Part shown: positions 12,338-27,400 of the stretch, in pieces
Layout: each line of letters begins with the position of its first letter
How positions within the stretch are numbered: the first letter of the stretch is position 1
Source: Cristatella mucedo
Lineage: Eukaryota; Bryozoa; Phylactolaemata; Cristatellidae
Assembly: GCA_009760855.2 (NCBI GenBank)
Contig: WPIO01000010.1
Span: 5,747,501-5,811,500, forward strand
DNA length: 64,000 bases
Direction: 5' to 3'
Translations under genes and position numbers: made by a program
The notes under the pieces: generated by a model
Databases searched by the model: none
Told to the model about the DNA's origin: nothing
The model's input: the letters and a program-made list of their open reading frames with translations, nothing else

Positions 12338-12475
12338 TCAGCGGCTCATCAGCGTTGCCCAAACTCCATTCTTCGGATGTATGGTTCCAGCCTGACCGAG
12401 AACGAAGGGATGCGAGTTATCCAGACGGTATTTAAAGCGCTGCAGAAACTTCGCTAGGATAATCTTCATCTCAAT
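12338..12475 (-). CDS. P450 exon 13 (residues 447-491) and stop
   Basis: Acceptor GATTGCAG. Encodes [20 protein letters not shown], a variable loop, then [15 protein letters not shown] and TGA. It matches MEVKVVMAKLLQRLEFRL...LKPLDPVLCTL of CYP46A1, giving the L-helix and C-terminal beta strands. A decayed paralogous exon lies at 56,624-56,511. Confidence 0.9.
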   Translation of the reverse strand: MEMKIILAKFLQRFKYRLDNSHPFVLGQAGTIHPKNGVWATLMSR

Positions 12476-15400
12476 CTGCAATCAGAGGTATTAGAAAAAT
12501 GCATTCGCTATCCTTAAGCAGAACTTGCTTGAGAGACAATGGCTTACTAAACGAGACCCTTTCAGCATGTAAACTGGTGGGCCACGATGTCAACATCTCA
12601 CTGAAATATTTAACGAGTGTGAGAGTTAAAGAAGTATTGTGGTCATTCATGGGTGCAAATAAAAAAGCAGCGGTACAAAATAGGTTGGACGGTGCTACAT
12701 GCGGATGCAGAAGCACTTACAAATCTTCACACGAATAATGTGTGGGCGTTTATAGCAGTAATATTACAAAGACATTTACTGTGGTCCTCAACGGAATTAA
12801 ATATCTTTATAGGTGCACTGGTTTGCAAAAAGCGAAGTTTCACAATGTCAATAAGTATCCATCTGATCAATGAATTGACAGACAGCAATCTTGAGGGGAA
12901 AGCAATAAGCAGCACGTTTCTCACAGAAGTGCAACTGACCGACTACACTTAGGAGTAAATATTAGCTGGCGGCTTAAAGCTATGGTCATCGAAGCTCATT
13001 GGGAGAGTGAGCGAGATGAAGGGTAAAGGAAGAAGAAAATTATATTGATATTGATTATATTATGATATAGATTGCATTTCCTTTTGCAGAAAATGCAAAG
13101 CGCATCTAAAGAGATTGAGTTCTCTGAGGGCGCTTTATAAAGTGCATTATTATTATTATAGATATATAACTGGATATAGATACAGAGCTTGAAAGCGATT
13201 ATTTAGTCAAAAAGGGTCGGGCATCAAGTTTGGAGCGCTGACTTAGGCTGAATGTTTGGAAAGCTAACTGTCGCAGAAAGTTTAGAGCACAGACTCTAAA
13301 AACAATTAGCCAGTAAACACAATGGAAAAGGGTTTATTCTCATTTTCACATATGCTCTCACACGGATAAGCTATCTGAAGAATAATAGTTATATTAGGAA
13401 GTCTAGGTAATAAGATGTAATGTGTATCCTCCTGCAGCTACACAAAGCCACAAAGACTATGCGTTACGCAGGAGAGTTTTGTATAGCACACTCACAGCCT
13501 AAGCGGTTTTCGGTACTCATTCGGTAGCCAACAGACTTCATCTCACGCAACAAAGAGAAAGTGGGAAGCGTAGCAGAGTCAGGAGAGCAGTTGAAGTAGA
13601 GAGTAATATGGAAGTAGCAAGCAGCTCAGGACCCCTGAAAAGGATGAGCCATAGTCGGCAGCAGGAAAGTAGTTGTCATTGCATAAGAATTGTGGAAGCG
13701 AGTTTCACAGTCTAGGACCTGCAGAGCTAAAGCTTTTGTCGCCAACGGTCTTTAAGCTGAGGAATGTAACAGCTAATTTATTGTCCACACAGGACCTGAT
13801 GGCACGGGTAGGCTGAAACTGGCGCAGCAGTTCAGCTTGGTACGGAGGAGCCAAGCCATGGCGGGCCTTGTGGGTCAGCAGAAGAACTTTTCTCTGCATC
13901 CGTTGATCAGTCGGCATCTATCCTAGCTCTCTTAGCAAAGGAGACACGTGCTTAAACCTCTGGAACTTGAAGACTAGCCTTGCAGCAATATTCATAGCTA
14001 GCTGCAGGATAAAGGGCAAAATTCCTACTCCGACCGAAAGGCTCGAGCCACGGCGTGGCTCCTCGATACCAAGCTAAACTGCAGCATTAGTTTCAGTTTT
14101 CTCTGGCCCTCAGGTAATGCATAGACAATCAGTAGCTGCTCTATTCTTTCACTTTCTAGGTTCCGCAGCAGACGAAAGCTTTTGCTCCCTACCTCACAAA
14201 CTGTGGATCACTCTCACAACTCTAACGCAACGTCTTCTCTTATCCTTCCGATCCAGGTGCATCTTTTCCTGTCATCCTTTGTTACTGGGCAAATGCCAAT
14301 CCTTTCGCCGGTGGCCCTTCATGCCCATTTGCATTTCAGTTACTCTTTGTTGCTTAAGACTGAGTCTGTTTGCTACTGTTCGTGCACCAAATACTGCTTC
14401 AGTTTTGACATCATTCCGGAAATCTTTCCAGCTTAATACCCACGGTGTCATTGTGGCTTTGTGGATATACAGGCTAATGACTGCAGAAACTCGTTTCCTC
14501 TTCTCATTTCACTCACTCCACTCACTCTATCTCTCTCTCTCCCCCTCTCTCTCTCTCGTTTCAATATTTGGTGTTGGACTCATTAATGCATCTGCTCATA
14601 AATCACGGTTGGGCTAACGCCTAATATGAGCTATGTATGGCGTCTGAGCAAACGCTTGGCTGCACTAACCACATTTACCAGAGCATGTTGACAATGTGCA
14701 TGCCACCACAGACTGTTTGATCATGTTACCTTTACAGTATATGTGAGTCGAGTCGACCAGAAATAGATTGTATTAATATTATCACACTCTTTTTTCAAAT
14801 CTGCAAAAGGCCAGATGCTGGATACAGGTGGTGGTAAATCGGCAGCAGCACCAAGGGCCTCATTACAGGGCGGCCTGAACTAAACCCTGTGAGCGCCCCA
14901 CATGAGTCCTGCGGTTTGGTTTGCCACTAGCTACAGCAGTCCATACAGGACTAATCCTGGTGGATGCGGTATGTCACTACTACCTCTGAGACGAGACCGC
15001 TAAGATTGGTTTGAGGGCACGACGATGCTAAGCACCTACACAGCCGAGACTTTGGATGCGATGCTACCGACGATATTTAGCCTCTAACTTCAATAGCTGG
15101 TCGCGGTTCTCACTGGGCACTTTGCACTGATCAATAAAGACACATCCGACTTGCCTATTGCATATACCTTTATATTCCCTCACGCAACAAAGAGAAAGTG
15201 AGAGGCATAGCCGAGTCAGGAGTTGTTGCTATCTAGTTGATATGTTTCCTATACATAATGTGTAAAAGGCATTGAAGGAGATTCTATTCTTTGAGGGCGA
15301 TATACCAATATCTATTGATAATATAGTGATTTAAAGATAAATTCTCAAAATGGGTACGGTTGGTTAGTCTTTCGTAGCTTTTGCAGAGTATTTTGGTTGT

Positions 15401-18400
15401 AAGTTCACAAGAGAGCTTCACTAGCTAACTACATAAGCTTGAAAGACAAGTAGGCTTATTTTCAGCTACTCGCAATCGCAGAATTTTGGCCTGCTTAAAT
15501 AAATATATTTAAACCAAGCTGATCCACATTATTGTGACCTCTTGCATCCTCTCTTACATCACTCAGTTATAGAAGGTCTCTTTTCCTGTACACTTGGATA
15601 TTTGCAGTTGGAGAAACACTCAGCAGTTAGGCTTGTCTGCTATGAACTTTTGAAAGCCGCCATAACATAATTTGTTTGCCCGCCTGCACTGGCTTTACAC
15701 CACATTGCTCCTTACAAGATATATCAAAGTTCTAGGAACAGATTTTATTTAAAAAGGGTTCTACACATACTTGACAACTCTTAATCTTTAAATTTAAAAA
15801 TTCTTGTGTTAAGTACGTACTTGTACAATGAAAATAGTTCCACAGTCAATTAAACCCATAAAAAGGCGCGTTGATAAATTTCAGGACCACTAAAAAGGTG
15901 AAAATTAGGAGGCTCGAGTAAAAAGTGAAGAAATCATATCAAGTCCTAGCTGAAATGCAAGAAAAAAAAAAGTGGAAGATGCGTTCACTTACCATAGCAA
16001 AATTTTGACCAATACAACTCCTCGGTCCAAGCGAAAACGGATAGTACACAGTTTTGGAGACACTGAAATTCCAAAATTGCGTGCGATGTATGTCAGCGAG
16101 ACCGACAGAATTAGGTTTTTTTTGCAATATAGGCTTACGACACCCAAAAAACTTAAAGAAATATTCTTACATATATGGAGAAATTGTCAACAAAAGAAAT
16201 CGCACAGCGATATTTACCACCCTTCATGTTCTGGATCAAATCTCTCAGGATTGAATCTCTCAGGGTCCTCAAAGAAGTCCGGATGTCTTCCGCTCGAGAA
16301 AGTTGAAAACTAGACGTTGAACGTCAACCATAACTGCTCAGACGTAGCCACGCGAACGCAAAAGCCCCCCAGATGATTATTTTGAACACAATAATACTAA
16401 TCTTTACTCTTAATGTATTCATATATTCTCGTGTAAAGGTACAGGTAAAGCAAGCAAACCCAGCCGGGCTCATAAGCCTGCATAAGTATGCTGATGAGCA
16501 CTCGTGAGTACTGGCAACACATTAAGCAAATAAATAAATAAAAACAGTATTTGATATATGCACAAACCGAACAAAATGTATATATATATATATATAAATG
16601 AATATTTATGTAGACCACACAAGCACTTTACAAACTTACCAAGTACGATCAAAAAGTAGGACACAATGCGGCAGGATAGGGCCAGATCACAAAACAGTGA
16701 TATCCGTAAGGGTGGAAAGTATTAATGGAACTTGAAACCCTATTAGATAGTTAAGAAAATAGTATAACTATTTGGTGTCTATCACGGATTTCCCTAGCTT
16801 TTCAGATGGCAAGGATGATAAGTCTGACAATGAATTGTGGAATTTGAATATAATTGAAATCATATTGTATTATCGATGAACGCAAAGTCAAAATAATCGT
16901 TAGTTTTAAAAAGATTTTCCGAACTTTGGGTAAAGAGGCACTGATGTTTTTTTCTGAAGGTAGTACGTTTAAGAAAGCACCAGAAGTTCAAGATTTCTTT
17001 TTTTTATTTGTTCAGCTTTTCCAGAGTCTGCGGTGTTTTATGGTTTATAAATTTTAGTTTACAAAAACGTTTTCCTTCATATCTATTCCCCAATGCAGAT
17101 AATGGTTACTGAAGGAAGATCTTCTGGTTATGCAATATATATTAGATTAGATTAATTTGAATTATTCATTTAAGATTTCAATAAACAATAGTGAGAGCGA
17201 TGAAACTCAAATATAGATTCATGTTGCAGCGCTAAAAGTAAAATCAGCAGCTCGATGGTATTCCAGCTGTATTTTTTTCGCAGTTTTCGCCACCAGACAT
17301 ATGACCATTTAAATACAAGGCACTTTAATGATGACCGATCAAAACTACAAAAACGTCTTCTTTTCTAAAAGACATGAAGAGCAAAAACAGGTTGAAGTAA
17401 GGTTAAATCACCGTGCTCTATAGTCTTCCTGTGATAAGACGCTCATGTGTACGATGCCGGAATCACTTATATCAGCAAGTAACGACAGCCGTCTAGTCAC
17501 ACATTCTGCTTGTTGCCTATTCATCAAGGAAAAGCAAAATGCTGCAGCGTGGCACAAAGCGAAGCCTGGGCTTTCTCTAAAAACACCAGAAGATATTTCT
17601 GGGCTTCCAAACTCACGGGATCAGCTTTGTAATCTCATCTACAAGACTCCAACCTCAAAAATTAACTATAGTGCAAATTAGGATTCCCAATCAAGTCTCA
17701 ATTATTTAATGCACCAGATTGAAACTCCTGTGGTATTATATATTCTCAAATAAAAACTTGGAAATTAGACGACTCCACAAAGAAACTTATGTGTGGCATT
17801 TATACGGGTGGGGTATTCGACATTAAACGGTTCAATGAGAGGTTTTCATATCGGCACACCATAAGGGCTCAACCTTACCTAGATATAGTCACACAAATAT
17901 AAACCAATCTTTAGTTCACAAGGTTGATTATGAAAAGTGCACTAAAGTTTACTACGAATCAATCAGTAAACCACCTTAATAATAATAATAATAATGCACT
18001 TTGATAAAGCTCTCTCAGAGAACTGAATCTCTTTATCGGCGCTTGAAATTTGCTGCCAAGGGAAATACGATTGAACGGTGAGTGGTATCATGCTTAATAA
18101 ACAACAAGAATTACATGGTTAGGGGTGACATGCACAGGGTCAGCATGCAAGTGTGGTTAGTGGCAGCATGCAGTGTCAGCACACATAGGCACTTAAAGGA
18201 CGAATCATAGGGACCCACTAAATGCTGTCCTAAACAGGCGTGTTTTTTAGTTCATTTAAAATTTGGTCGCTTCAAGGGATATCGTGGCGGAGGTCGGGAG
18301 TGAGTTCCAGGTTTTGGGAGCATACGAACTAAATGCACGGTCTCCTAAGGATTTGAGGTTTATACAAGGTATTGGTAAACTGTTGGATTCCGAAAAGCAG

Positions 18401-21400
18401 GTGGTACGATGCTTGGCCGAACGGGGGTGGGGGGGGAGTAGATATAAGAGATAGACTGGAGCCAAAGAATGAAGTGACCTAAAAGTGAGTGAAAAGCCTT
18501 GAAGTCAATCCGTACTAGACAGGTAGCCAGTGCAGGCTGGCGAGAAGTGGTGTGATGTAGCAACTGCGACACTCACGGCAGACAAGCCTAGTTGCAGATT
18601 TCCGCACCAGCTGTAATCGCCGGATTGCTCATGCCGGTAGGCCGGTAAGCAGTGAGTTACAGAAGTCAAGATAGGATGTCAAAAATGAATAAACCAACTT
18701 ACACGTGGTATCCTTATCTAAACAAGCCCGAATTTTGAATTATTATGTATCTGAAAGTTGGCAGATTAGATTGCTGAGCTGACGTGGTCGTCTAACGGGA
18801 GTTCACTTTGGAACATGACACATGGATTTCGAGCCGATTCAGCTGGAGATATGCTGGTAGAGCCGATTTTGAGCGTCAGCCTTTCCATTTTCTGAATCGC
18901 ACTGGGTTTGCCCATAACTGATAAGTTAGTTTCTTCATCGTTTAGTTTAAGTAAATTTGATGCCATCCATGTGACAATGTTATGTGCTTTCCTGCAAAGT
19001 GGGCCCTGTAAGGTATTGTAACGTATCTCAGTCTGTAACTCCAAATAGCCACGAACACTACATAGGTGTTAGGCACGCAGGAGAGTTTTGTAAAGGGCAC
19101 TCACAGCCTAAACGGCTTTCAGTACCCATTCGGTAACCAAAAGACTTCGTCTCACACAACAAAGAGAAAGTGGGATGCATATCAGTCAAGAGAGCAGTTG
19201 AGGTGGAGAGTAGCATGGAAGTAACAGCTCAGGACCGCTGAAAAGGATGAGCCATAGTCGGCAGCAGGAGAGTGGTTGTCGTTGCGTAAGAATTGTGTAA
19301 GTGAGTTCCACAGTCTAGGATCTGCAGAGCAATAGCCTCTGTCGCCAAAGGTATTTAAGCGGAGGAATGGAACAGCTAATTTATTGTCCACACAGGACCT
19401 GAGGGCACGAACAAGCTGAAACTGGTGCAGCAGTTCAGCTAGGTACGAAGGAGCCAAGCCGAGGCGGGCCTTGTGGGTCAGCATAAGAACTTTGCCCAGT
19501 ATCCATTGCTCAACCGGCATCCATCCAAGCTCTTTTAGCAAAGGAGACACGTACTTAAGCTTCTGGGACTTGAAAACAAGCCTTGCAGTCATATTTACAG
19601 TCAGCTGCAGTGGCTTAGTTGCTTTCTTTGGTAGCCCAACCAAAGGGCAATTACAATAATCAAGCCGAGAAGGAACTAAGGTGCTAGTTAAAGTGTTTGC
19701 AAGCCACTGTGGAAAACAGCGCCTAATCCTGGATAGAGATCAGACGTGATGGCTAGCTGTAGAAGCAGTCTTTGAAATAAAGCTTTCAAATTTTAGGCAG
19801 CTGTCGAAAACGATGCCTAAATTTCGAGTACGTGGTGATGGTCGCACAACAGCATCACCTATTCGAAGAGCAAAGCCTTTTAATCCAGCCACACGCTTAG
19901 GGTGTCCTATGAGCAGCAGTTCGTTTGTATCGTCATTTAGTTTCAAAAAGTTTTCCGACATCCACGATCGAATGTCGGCAAGGCAAGCATTCAGTTTCTC
20001 AGTTGCTGCAGCATATTCCGACGGTTTGAATAACAAATACAGCTGAGTGTCGTGAGCATAAAAAAGATATGGTATTCCATAGGCCTTAATCACTTTTCCC
20101 AAAGGTTCAGTATAAATGGAGAACAACAAGGGACTGAGTATAGACCCTTGAGGGACTCCACAGGTGACCCTCCTCGTGTGTGAGATCTGATCCCACACGA
20201 CACGGATTGAACATGATCAGACAACTACGATTTAAACCACGCCAGTGCTTCGTGTGCCAGACCAATCGTCGTTCTCAATCGTTCAAGCAGAACACTGTGC
20301 ATGCTGCCACTAACCACATTTGCATGCTGACCCTGTGCATGTCACCCCTAACCATATTATTCATTGTGTTTGTTTTTCAAGCTTGATTTTGCTTAACATT
20401 CAATTGCATTTCACTTTGCAGCAAGTGTAAAGCGCCTAGAAAGAAATTAAGTTCTCTGAGGGCGCTTTATCAAGTGCATTATTATTATTATTATTAACAT
20501 CGTAATCAATGGTGTCGAAGGCAGCAGGCAGATCTAGCAGAGCTAGGCTAGTGACATTCCCATCGACGTTGGCACGTATAATGTCATTGTTAACATGGAG
20601 GAGAGCAGTTTCAGTGGAGTGCTGCCTTTTAAACACTGATTGAAATTTTTCTGACATTTCATTCTTTTCAGTATGTTCAACTAGCTGCTTAGCAACAATT
20701 CTTTTAAGAATCTTTGACAAGAATGGAAAAAGAGAAACTGGGCGATAGTTTGCATGACCTCGGTATCTAATCCAGGCCTTTAAAATATTGGTCTAACTAT
20801 TGCCAATTTGAAGGATTTGGGGACAACCCCTTTTCCCAAAGAAGCATTACAAATCTCTGTTATGGCAGTGCTAAATGTCTTCAGGAGATGAGCTCTTTTT
20901 GCTAGACCTTATTATGATAGCCACGTCGCATGCAGAAACCTAGGAAAACCTTTTAAGGAAGATCACAGGTTGTGATACTGCAATTGGTATAGTCGGAGGG
21001 GGCTTTATGGAGGCACGAATGTGTACAATTGTTTCAGTAAAGAAGCCTGAAAACTTTTCAGCTGAGCCCTTAATTTCTGGTAAGTCATACCTCTCAGCAT
21101 TGGCCAGTAAATCGTTTACCGTCTTGTAAATCTGTTTAGGGTCCGACATGCAGGAATTCAGCTTTTTGATGAAAAAAAGAAGCCCTGTCTTTTTTAAACT
21201 TTCGTGTGTAAACTCGAATGAAGTCTTTGAAATTGACTAAATCTGCATCAGACCCCAATTTCCTGAAGCGACGTTCAAGCCTTCGCTTAATCTGGCGCAT
21301 TTTTAGGAGTTTTTGTAAATTGAAAGGAATCTTCCTGACTTTGTACACGGATAGAATTAACGGGAGCAGGCTTGTCAAGAGCACTCCTGAGTGTCATGTT

Positions 21401-24400
21401 TACTGCATCAGTGAAGGTATCAAGGCTGCAGTTCGAGTCTGAATGCAAATCAAGAAGACCTACACCAAAAACAGACTTAAGAAACTTGTCTATGCCAATG
21501 CTTTGTAAGTTACGTCGCTTGACAAGTTCGACATTACCCTGTACGTACAAGGGAGCAGGAACTGTAAACGAGACCGAACATTGATCTGAGAAGGTCAGTG
21601 GGCACATCACAAGGTCAGTTGGGATGACATCCTTAGTGATCACGAGATCTAGAATATGGCCACCGACGTGGGTGGTATGATTGACGTGTTGGACCAAACC
21701 AAAATTCTCCATACAGTCAAGAAATGAGCGGACCTGGCTGTTGATAGGATTGTCAACGTGAATATTGAAGCCACTGATCAGACTTTTTCCAGCGGTTGCA
21801 GCACTTATATAACTGCCCTCGCAAAGTATTTGGGAGGGCTTAGATCTGCAACATGAATTCCAACTAATCCTCTATCACGTGATGTAGACTGGAAGACTAA
21901 AAAGCACAGGCCTTTCGTTACGGCACCCAATTGTATGATTAAAGCAAGGCATCTGCCGTGCGCAATTGTCTTACAGAGCCAGGTCCTTGGGCTAACAAGC
22001 AATCTAAGCATATTTTTGAACGCATATTTCTTTAAGTCTATGCTTATTTAACATAGAGGTTGTTCCGAGCCATTTCATGTTGAAGATATACAGTAGGTTA
22101 TCCAATACCTGCATACTGTTTTTGCAAAGAAAAGCGTACACAATAGTTTTTTATGTTATTTATTTATTATATGTTTATTTTTTATTGTATTTTTCTCATT
22201 TCATTTTAAGAAAAAATGAGTGTTTCCTGTGAGATCTCGGGCTTTCTTATCTCTTCCTTATCTATAAATAGTTTTGATTCTTCTCATACAATTGCTGAAG
22301 AGTTTGAAGTTCATGCGGCAGGTACGCCGCTGAGGACTAAACAAATAATCGCTGAGAATCATCTAGACACAATTTAGTTGTTCCTCATCCTCAAGATTAT
22401 GACCGTGATATTCGTCGGAGTCATTTCTGCATCGGTACAGTATAACTCCATTTAAAAATTAAATCGCTGTTTAAAGAATTGTCAGTCAAATGACTAGCGT
22501 GTCATTTTATATGTTATCAGTTGATTATTATGAACACCTACGAAAAGGATCTGCTAATTTAGAAATCAAGCTTCTAAGCGAAATCCTGAAGAGGGAACAC
22601 TTTTACAAAATACCGCCCGTAGAGGTTCTGTGCTAATAATACTGCAGTGCAAGTACATTGCTCGTACCCATGGTAGTCCTTGCCTGCTCGCCTCCAAATA
22701 CCAATGAAGTCGACTTGATTGGTACAGCACCATACACGTTAGTTCACCGACGATGGAGGAGAATGGTAGCAGCACAGAAATCAGCACACTTTGAGACTCG
22801 CGCAGAGAATCCTTTAGCAGCCTCAGAGGCTTACACATGTCCATCATGAGCCGTAGGCTACAAGATTTCTTGTAAGTGGCCTAGAGCACCCTCTCAACCG
22901 CCTAACTTGAGGTCTACCGCACAAATCCTGCATAAGTCAAAGCCTAAAGCACAATGGACTGTCTAAAATATGACTTTGGCATTTATACCACCCAGCTATG
23001 GCTTCCGACCTACTATACTGGTTTCTAGTCATAAACGGTCTTGGTTTATTGGCATGCAGCGAGACCCAATAGCAAAAGCTCGGATCATTCAGTGACAAGT
23101 AATCGACGTAGGAGTAAATGTGAGTCAAGATATTGAATTTTTTTGTAGTCTACCGTTACTTTTTAATTGGCTGTTCTCCATACGAAGTGACTCCCAACCA
23201 ATTGTTAAAGTAGCTCACCTGCAAATTCCTTAAGACTGAGCAGTAAGTTAAAAGAAATTATTCATTAGATCCTCATCTGACTGGCAGGAAATTTCGATTA
23301 CCTGAGGCGGCAGTTCGCTTTGCTACAACCAGCACTTAGTAGAAGATAAAAGCTTATTCATGCTAAGCAGCCAAATGCAACGACTCCTATTTTAGCCAAA
23401 AAATTCTGTAATTAAGAAAAGGCGTTTGTTTAACATGGCTCCATGTCTAATTGTTCCTATTAGGTTCTCCGTTGGACATAAAAACCCTTTCAGATTAGTT
23501 TTGGCTTCAATGAGCAGGTATCATCTTTATATTTTAGCTGAGCTATTTGGGAGCGATCATAATGATGCAAATGTGAGCTTCAGTAAAGTTCAAGTGTATT
23601 CCAAGAGACTCCCATTCCTCATGCTCAAGGTCGAACCTTAATGGTCTGTCGCAAATAAAAACGAGCCGAATGGCAGATAATTTTTGGACTTAACCGTTAA
23701 AGATAACTAATTATCCCCAGAGCAAGCTCACCCTGACGTCACATCCGGGTGGAAAGCGTATGCTGCCATACACTGCAGCCTTGTGGAAGTGCCTGCCCGT
23801 CAATGTAGCCACCGGATACAGACGAAGAGTCTCTTTGATCACCATCGTGCAGTACTTAAGTGAGCAAATATCCTCGTTCGAAATAAATGCTCTATTGCCG
23901 ATACAGGTCATCACTTCGTCCTGTGCTCTAAAAACCAGCAAGTTAACAATTCCAAGTCTCATTTCGGATTTTGCATAATCATGGTCATGTGTGTTTAGAG
24001 AAATGATAAAACCTAAGCTATATTATTCAGCGACCGAGATGCACGAGCTCGAATATCCTGCAGTGGGAAGAGTTTGCGAACTCAAGATAGAACTCTCACA
24101 CAAATAAGTGGTTAGATGCCGTATTTGAATTTAGTGGAGGCTCGCATACACTGTTCCTGTGTATAGGGTAAACTAATACTGAACAATTATGTGATAATGA
24201 AACTGTACCTTATCGAATATAAATTAAGGATACATGTGCAGCATCTCTTAGCTAATCGAAATGCGGCACAATTTTGTCTTTTAAAAGTTCAAGTCGAGAT
24301 ATAACAAAAAATGAGGTCTCGCGCAGAGCGACAAGAATAGACAAATTTTTAGGGGAATTTAAGAGAGTTGGGAAATCGAATAATCACAGCATTCCTAAAG

Positions 24401-27400
24401 GAATTCTCAAATTCCGCTTGTGTAAAATAATATCGAAATTATAATTTATTAACGTGACTCGGTGTGCGTGAATTGGTCCGTAAACAGAAGTCATCGATTG
24501 CATGTGAAGGCTGTGCACATTACGATATTTCTGCTACTAATTCGAAGGCACAGCTCCATTGTCGCGGCTAAAAAAGAGGAAATAATATACTAATTTGCAT
24601 CTTCAGCTATATAATACACTCTCACAATTGCAATAGCACATTATGGTGCACGTTTAATTCTGAGGAAAAGACGAGCCGGCTCTGGATAAGTGCGTAATTC
24701 ATCCAGTTAAAATTGTCGAGATTATCTATCTGTGGAGCGGATAAAGTGAAAATCCTGACCAGGAAGTCAGTCTTAGCTATGGTCTGTTGCTCAGGTGATT
24801 TATTTTGGCTTGGCCTTTGCGAAGCCTAATTGCAGTCTTCGGTTTCAAATTGAACATTATATACCCTAGATTTTTCGAGCACACATGCGAGTGTAAGTTT
24901 AATTTGAAAAAGAAATGATTGCTGGCGCAGATACGCTTTCAAAGTGTACAGAGAAACAGTATTCTAGACGCAAGCCAGATATCACAGTTCAAATATTGGT
25001 TGATATGCACATAATTGAGTTTCTGATTCATCCATCAATACTAACGAGCATATGGTACTTAATCATTTTCAGTGTAGATTTTTGAATTTCTATTCCTTGC
25101 AATGAATAATCAATTGCTAAAATTTTTCTTTATAATATTGTGCTTTAGTTATGCAAATACAGACGAAAAATTGACAGTCAAATTATTCTAACGTGGGAAT
25201 AGTAACAGTAGCATAGGATTAAATTTTATGCTAAAAGATTATTTTAAGCCTACAAATTAAGAGTATTATCAGTTGACCTACGGTCAGTGTAATTTGCATC
25301 AGCTAGGCATCATAGTAGTGCGGTTTGTTTTTAGAAAATCTCAAAGTAGATTTTGAATAGAAAACCCTGGATTTAAAAATTACACAATACTTGAAAAAAT
25401 GTACTATCACTATTACGAATAGATTTAGAATCCTCCAGATCTATGACAGATTTTGTGAACCCATATGCTGTTGAAATCTTCGTCGTATAATAATAATGTT
25501 TTGTCAAACTAAACAAACTATTGTACGAAAGTTTGAAATGCAGTTGGAATTGGTGGATTACTAAGTTTTGGCATTAAAGTTGCTCGTTAAACCATGCAAT
25601 AGTGCAAGTGATATGATCAGAAATTGCAAAGAAGAATTCAACACAGAGACAAGGGCAAATGTGCTCATTTTGAAGTGATATTAAGTCTACATACTTTTTT
25701 AGCACTTCTGGGTTTCTTCCAAGTTCCACAAACATGAATGATAGAGTATTGGCACTCGTTTCCTGACCTGAAAAGGATCACAAGGATCTAGAGGTCATAT
25801 GATTCTTATGTTTTGATAGCTAATGACTCGCGATAAGCATCTACGATCGTCATAGTAACTGAATTTACATTTAGGAAAAATGTTCAATGGAAGACTGATT
25901 TGCGATGCTAAGCTACATTTAAAATTTAAAGTCGTTCAAACAGGGAGTGAATGATTTTGGTCAGATAGTCTACAATTTTTTTTCAAAATCATCTATAGAT
26001 GACCTCAACATAAGTGGCCACAACATTTGAACTGTTTTGTACATTATCTAATTATCCGCTCGCTTACACAGGTTACAAAAATCAAGGCGCTCTGAGTTCC
26101 TCAAATTGCGGGACAGCATTAGTCTTTAAAGTGCTGGAGTCGTGAAAGGATTAAAAATCGCTTCGTTGCCGGACCCGCGCGATTAAACAAGTGCACTCAA
26201 TTTGAAAAGAAACCACTGTCACAGTTAGCAAGTTCTAACAATGAGTCACTTTTCGTTGAAATGATTCGCGTTGGTCAGATTCATTTTCGTTTTCACGCCA
26301 ACTGTTCTTTCAACTAACGTGCTAGCCTAGGAGCGGGAATTGACCTATGGCAACGGCGAAGTTTACGAGAATTTCGGATCGCAGCATCGGCATGACGAAG
26401 CTGCGACCACTTGGAATTCTACTCACCTGCCACAAAGAAGGTTACCATCTTATCAAGCATTACCTCCATAGTAAACTGCGAATTTTTAACTAAAACATAG
26501 ATTCAAATTAATTCTACTAGTATTCACGATTCTGTGACCTACTGCAAAAATAGAGTAAGTAAAAATGAAATACTAGGGCCAAGGACTAGAAACAAAATTT
26601 AAAACGAATTCCAAAGAACAACTTAAAACAGCTGAATATCTGCTTGTATTTTTTCTTGCTGATTAGTCAGCCTTGCGGCGACGGGTAAGTGCTTAACGAC
26701 ACTTATAGCCACCCATAGTGGTTTCAGCTTCCTGCGCTCGGCTGCAAAAGAACTGCCGAGTTAGCCAAACTAGTTGTTTCTGGTGACAGGAGCTGCACAT
26801 GGTGATACCTACCGTAAGCCTTAACCATAATAGTATGTCATCTGGTATGTTTTGATCGTTCTTTATGGCCTCCGTGCGTCCTCGAATGGCTTCGGCCGCC
26901 ATTGCTTTTATTGCTCTGACGTGGCCCTTGTATTCACTCCTTTCCTTTCGAAGCAGCGGAGACCACAGTACAGAAACGGACATCTGAAGTCTGAAGGCCG
27001 AGAAGCCAATCGGGCGTCAAAACGTGACGTGAGTCCACATGCGGGTGAACTGCAGCGACCGAACTGTGCTGTGCGCCCATTCAGCCCACTCTCTGTCGGA
27101 TTGTACCAAAATCAAACGCGAATGAATTCATTCCGCGTGTTGAGAGCAGCCAGTCCGTCGTTGCTAAGGAGTGCATGCACACGCTACTGAAGCTGAGCGT
27201 GCAGGGGCACTTAAGATGGCGAGCTCGCGAGTGAGAAAACCCGCTGCATTTGAAGGCAGCGAGTCTACATGCTTGTCGATTCGGGCTTTTCCGAAGCATC
27301 GCCAAGGAACTTTTAACGCCAGCTGTTTAGCTCATGCTGGGCGCCGATATTTCGACGCACGAGCCTTCCCTTCGTGAGCCAACGAGCAGCCTGTCGTTAA

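Noticed and set aside
12471-12952. Overlapping frames on both strands at 12.5-12.9 kb
   Set aside because: They overlap the P450 exon 13 acceptor and intron 12 and show no domain of their own.
14117-14617. 166-codon plus-strand frame as a host gene
   Set aside because: It ends in a (CT)n run, has no domain, and is followed by a LINE 3' UTR. A decayed LINE is more likely.
18263-18454. Plus-strand frame at 18.3 kb
   Set aside because: It is the antisense shadow of the LINE family I C-terminal block.
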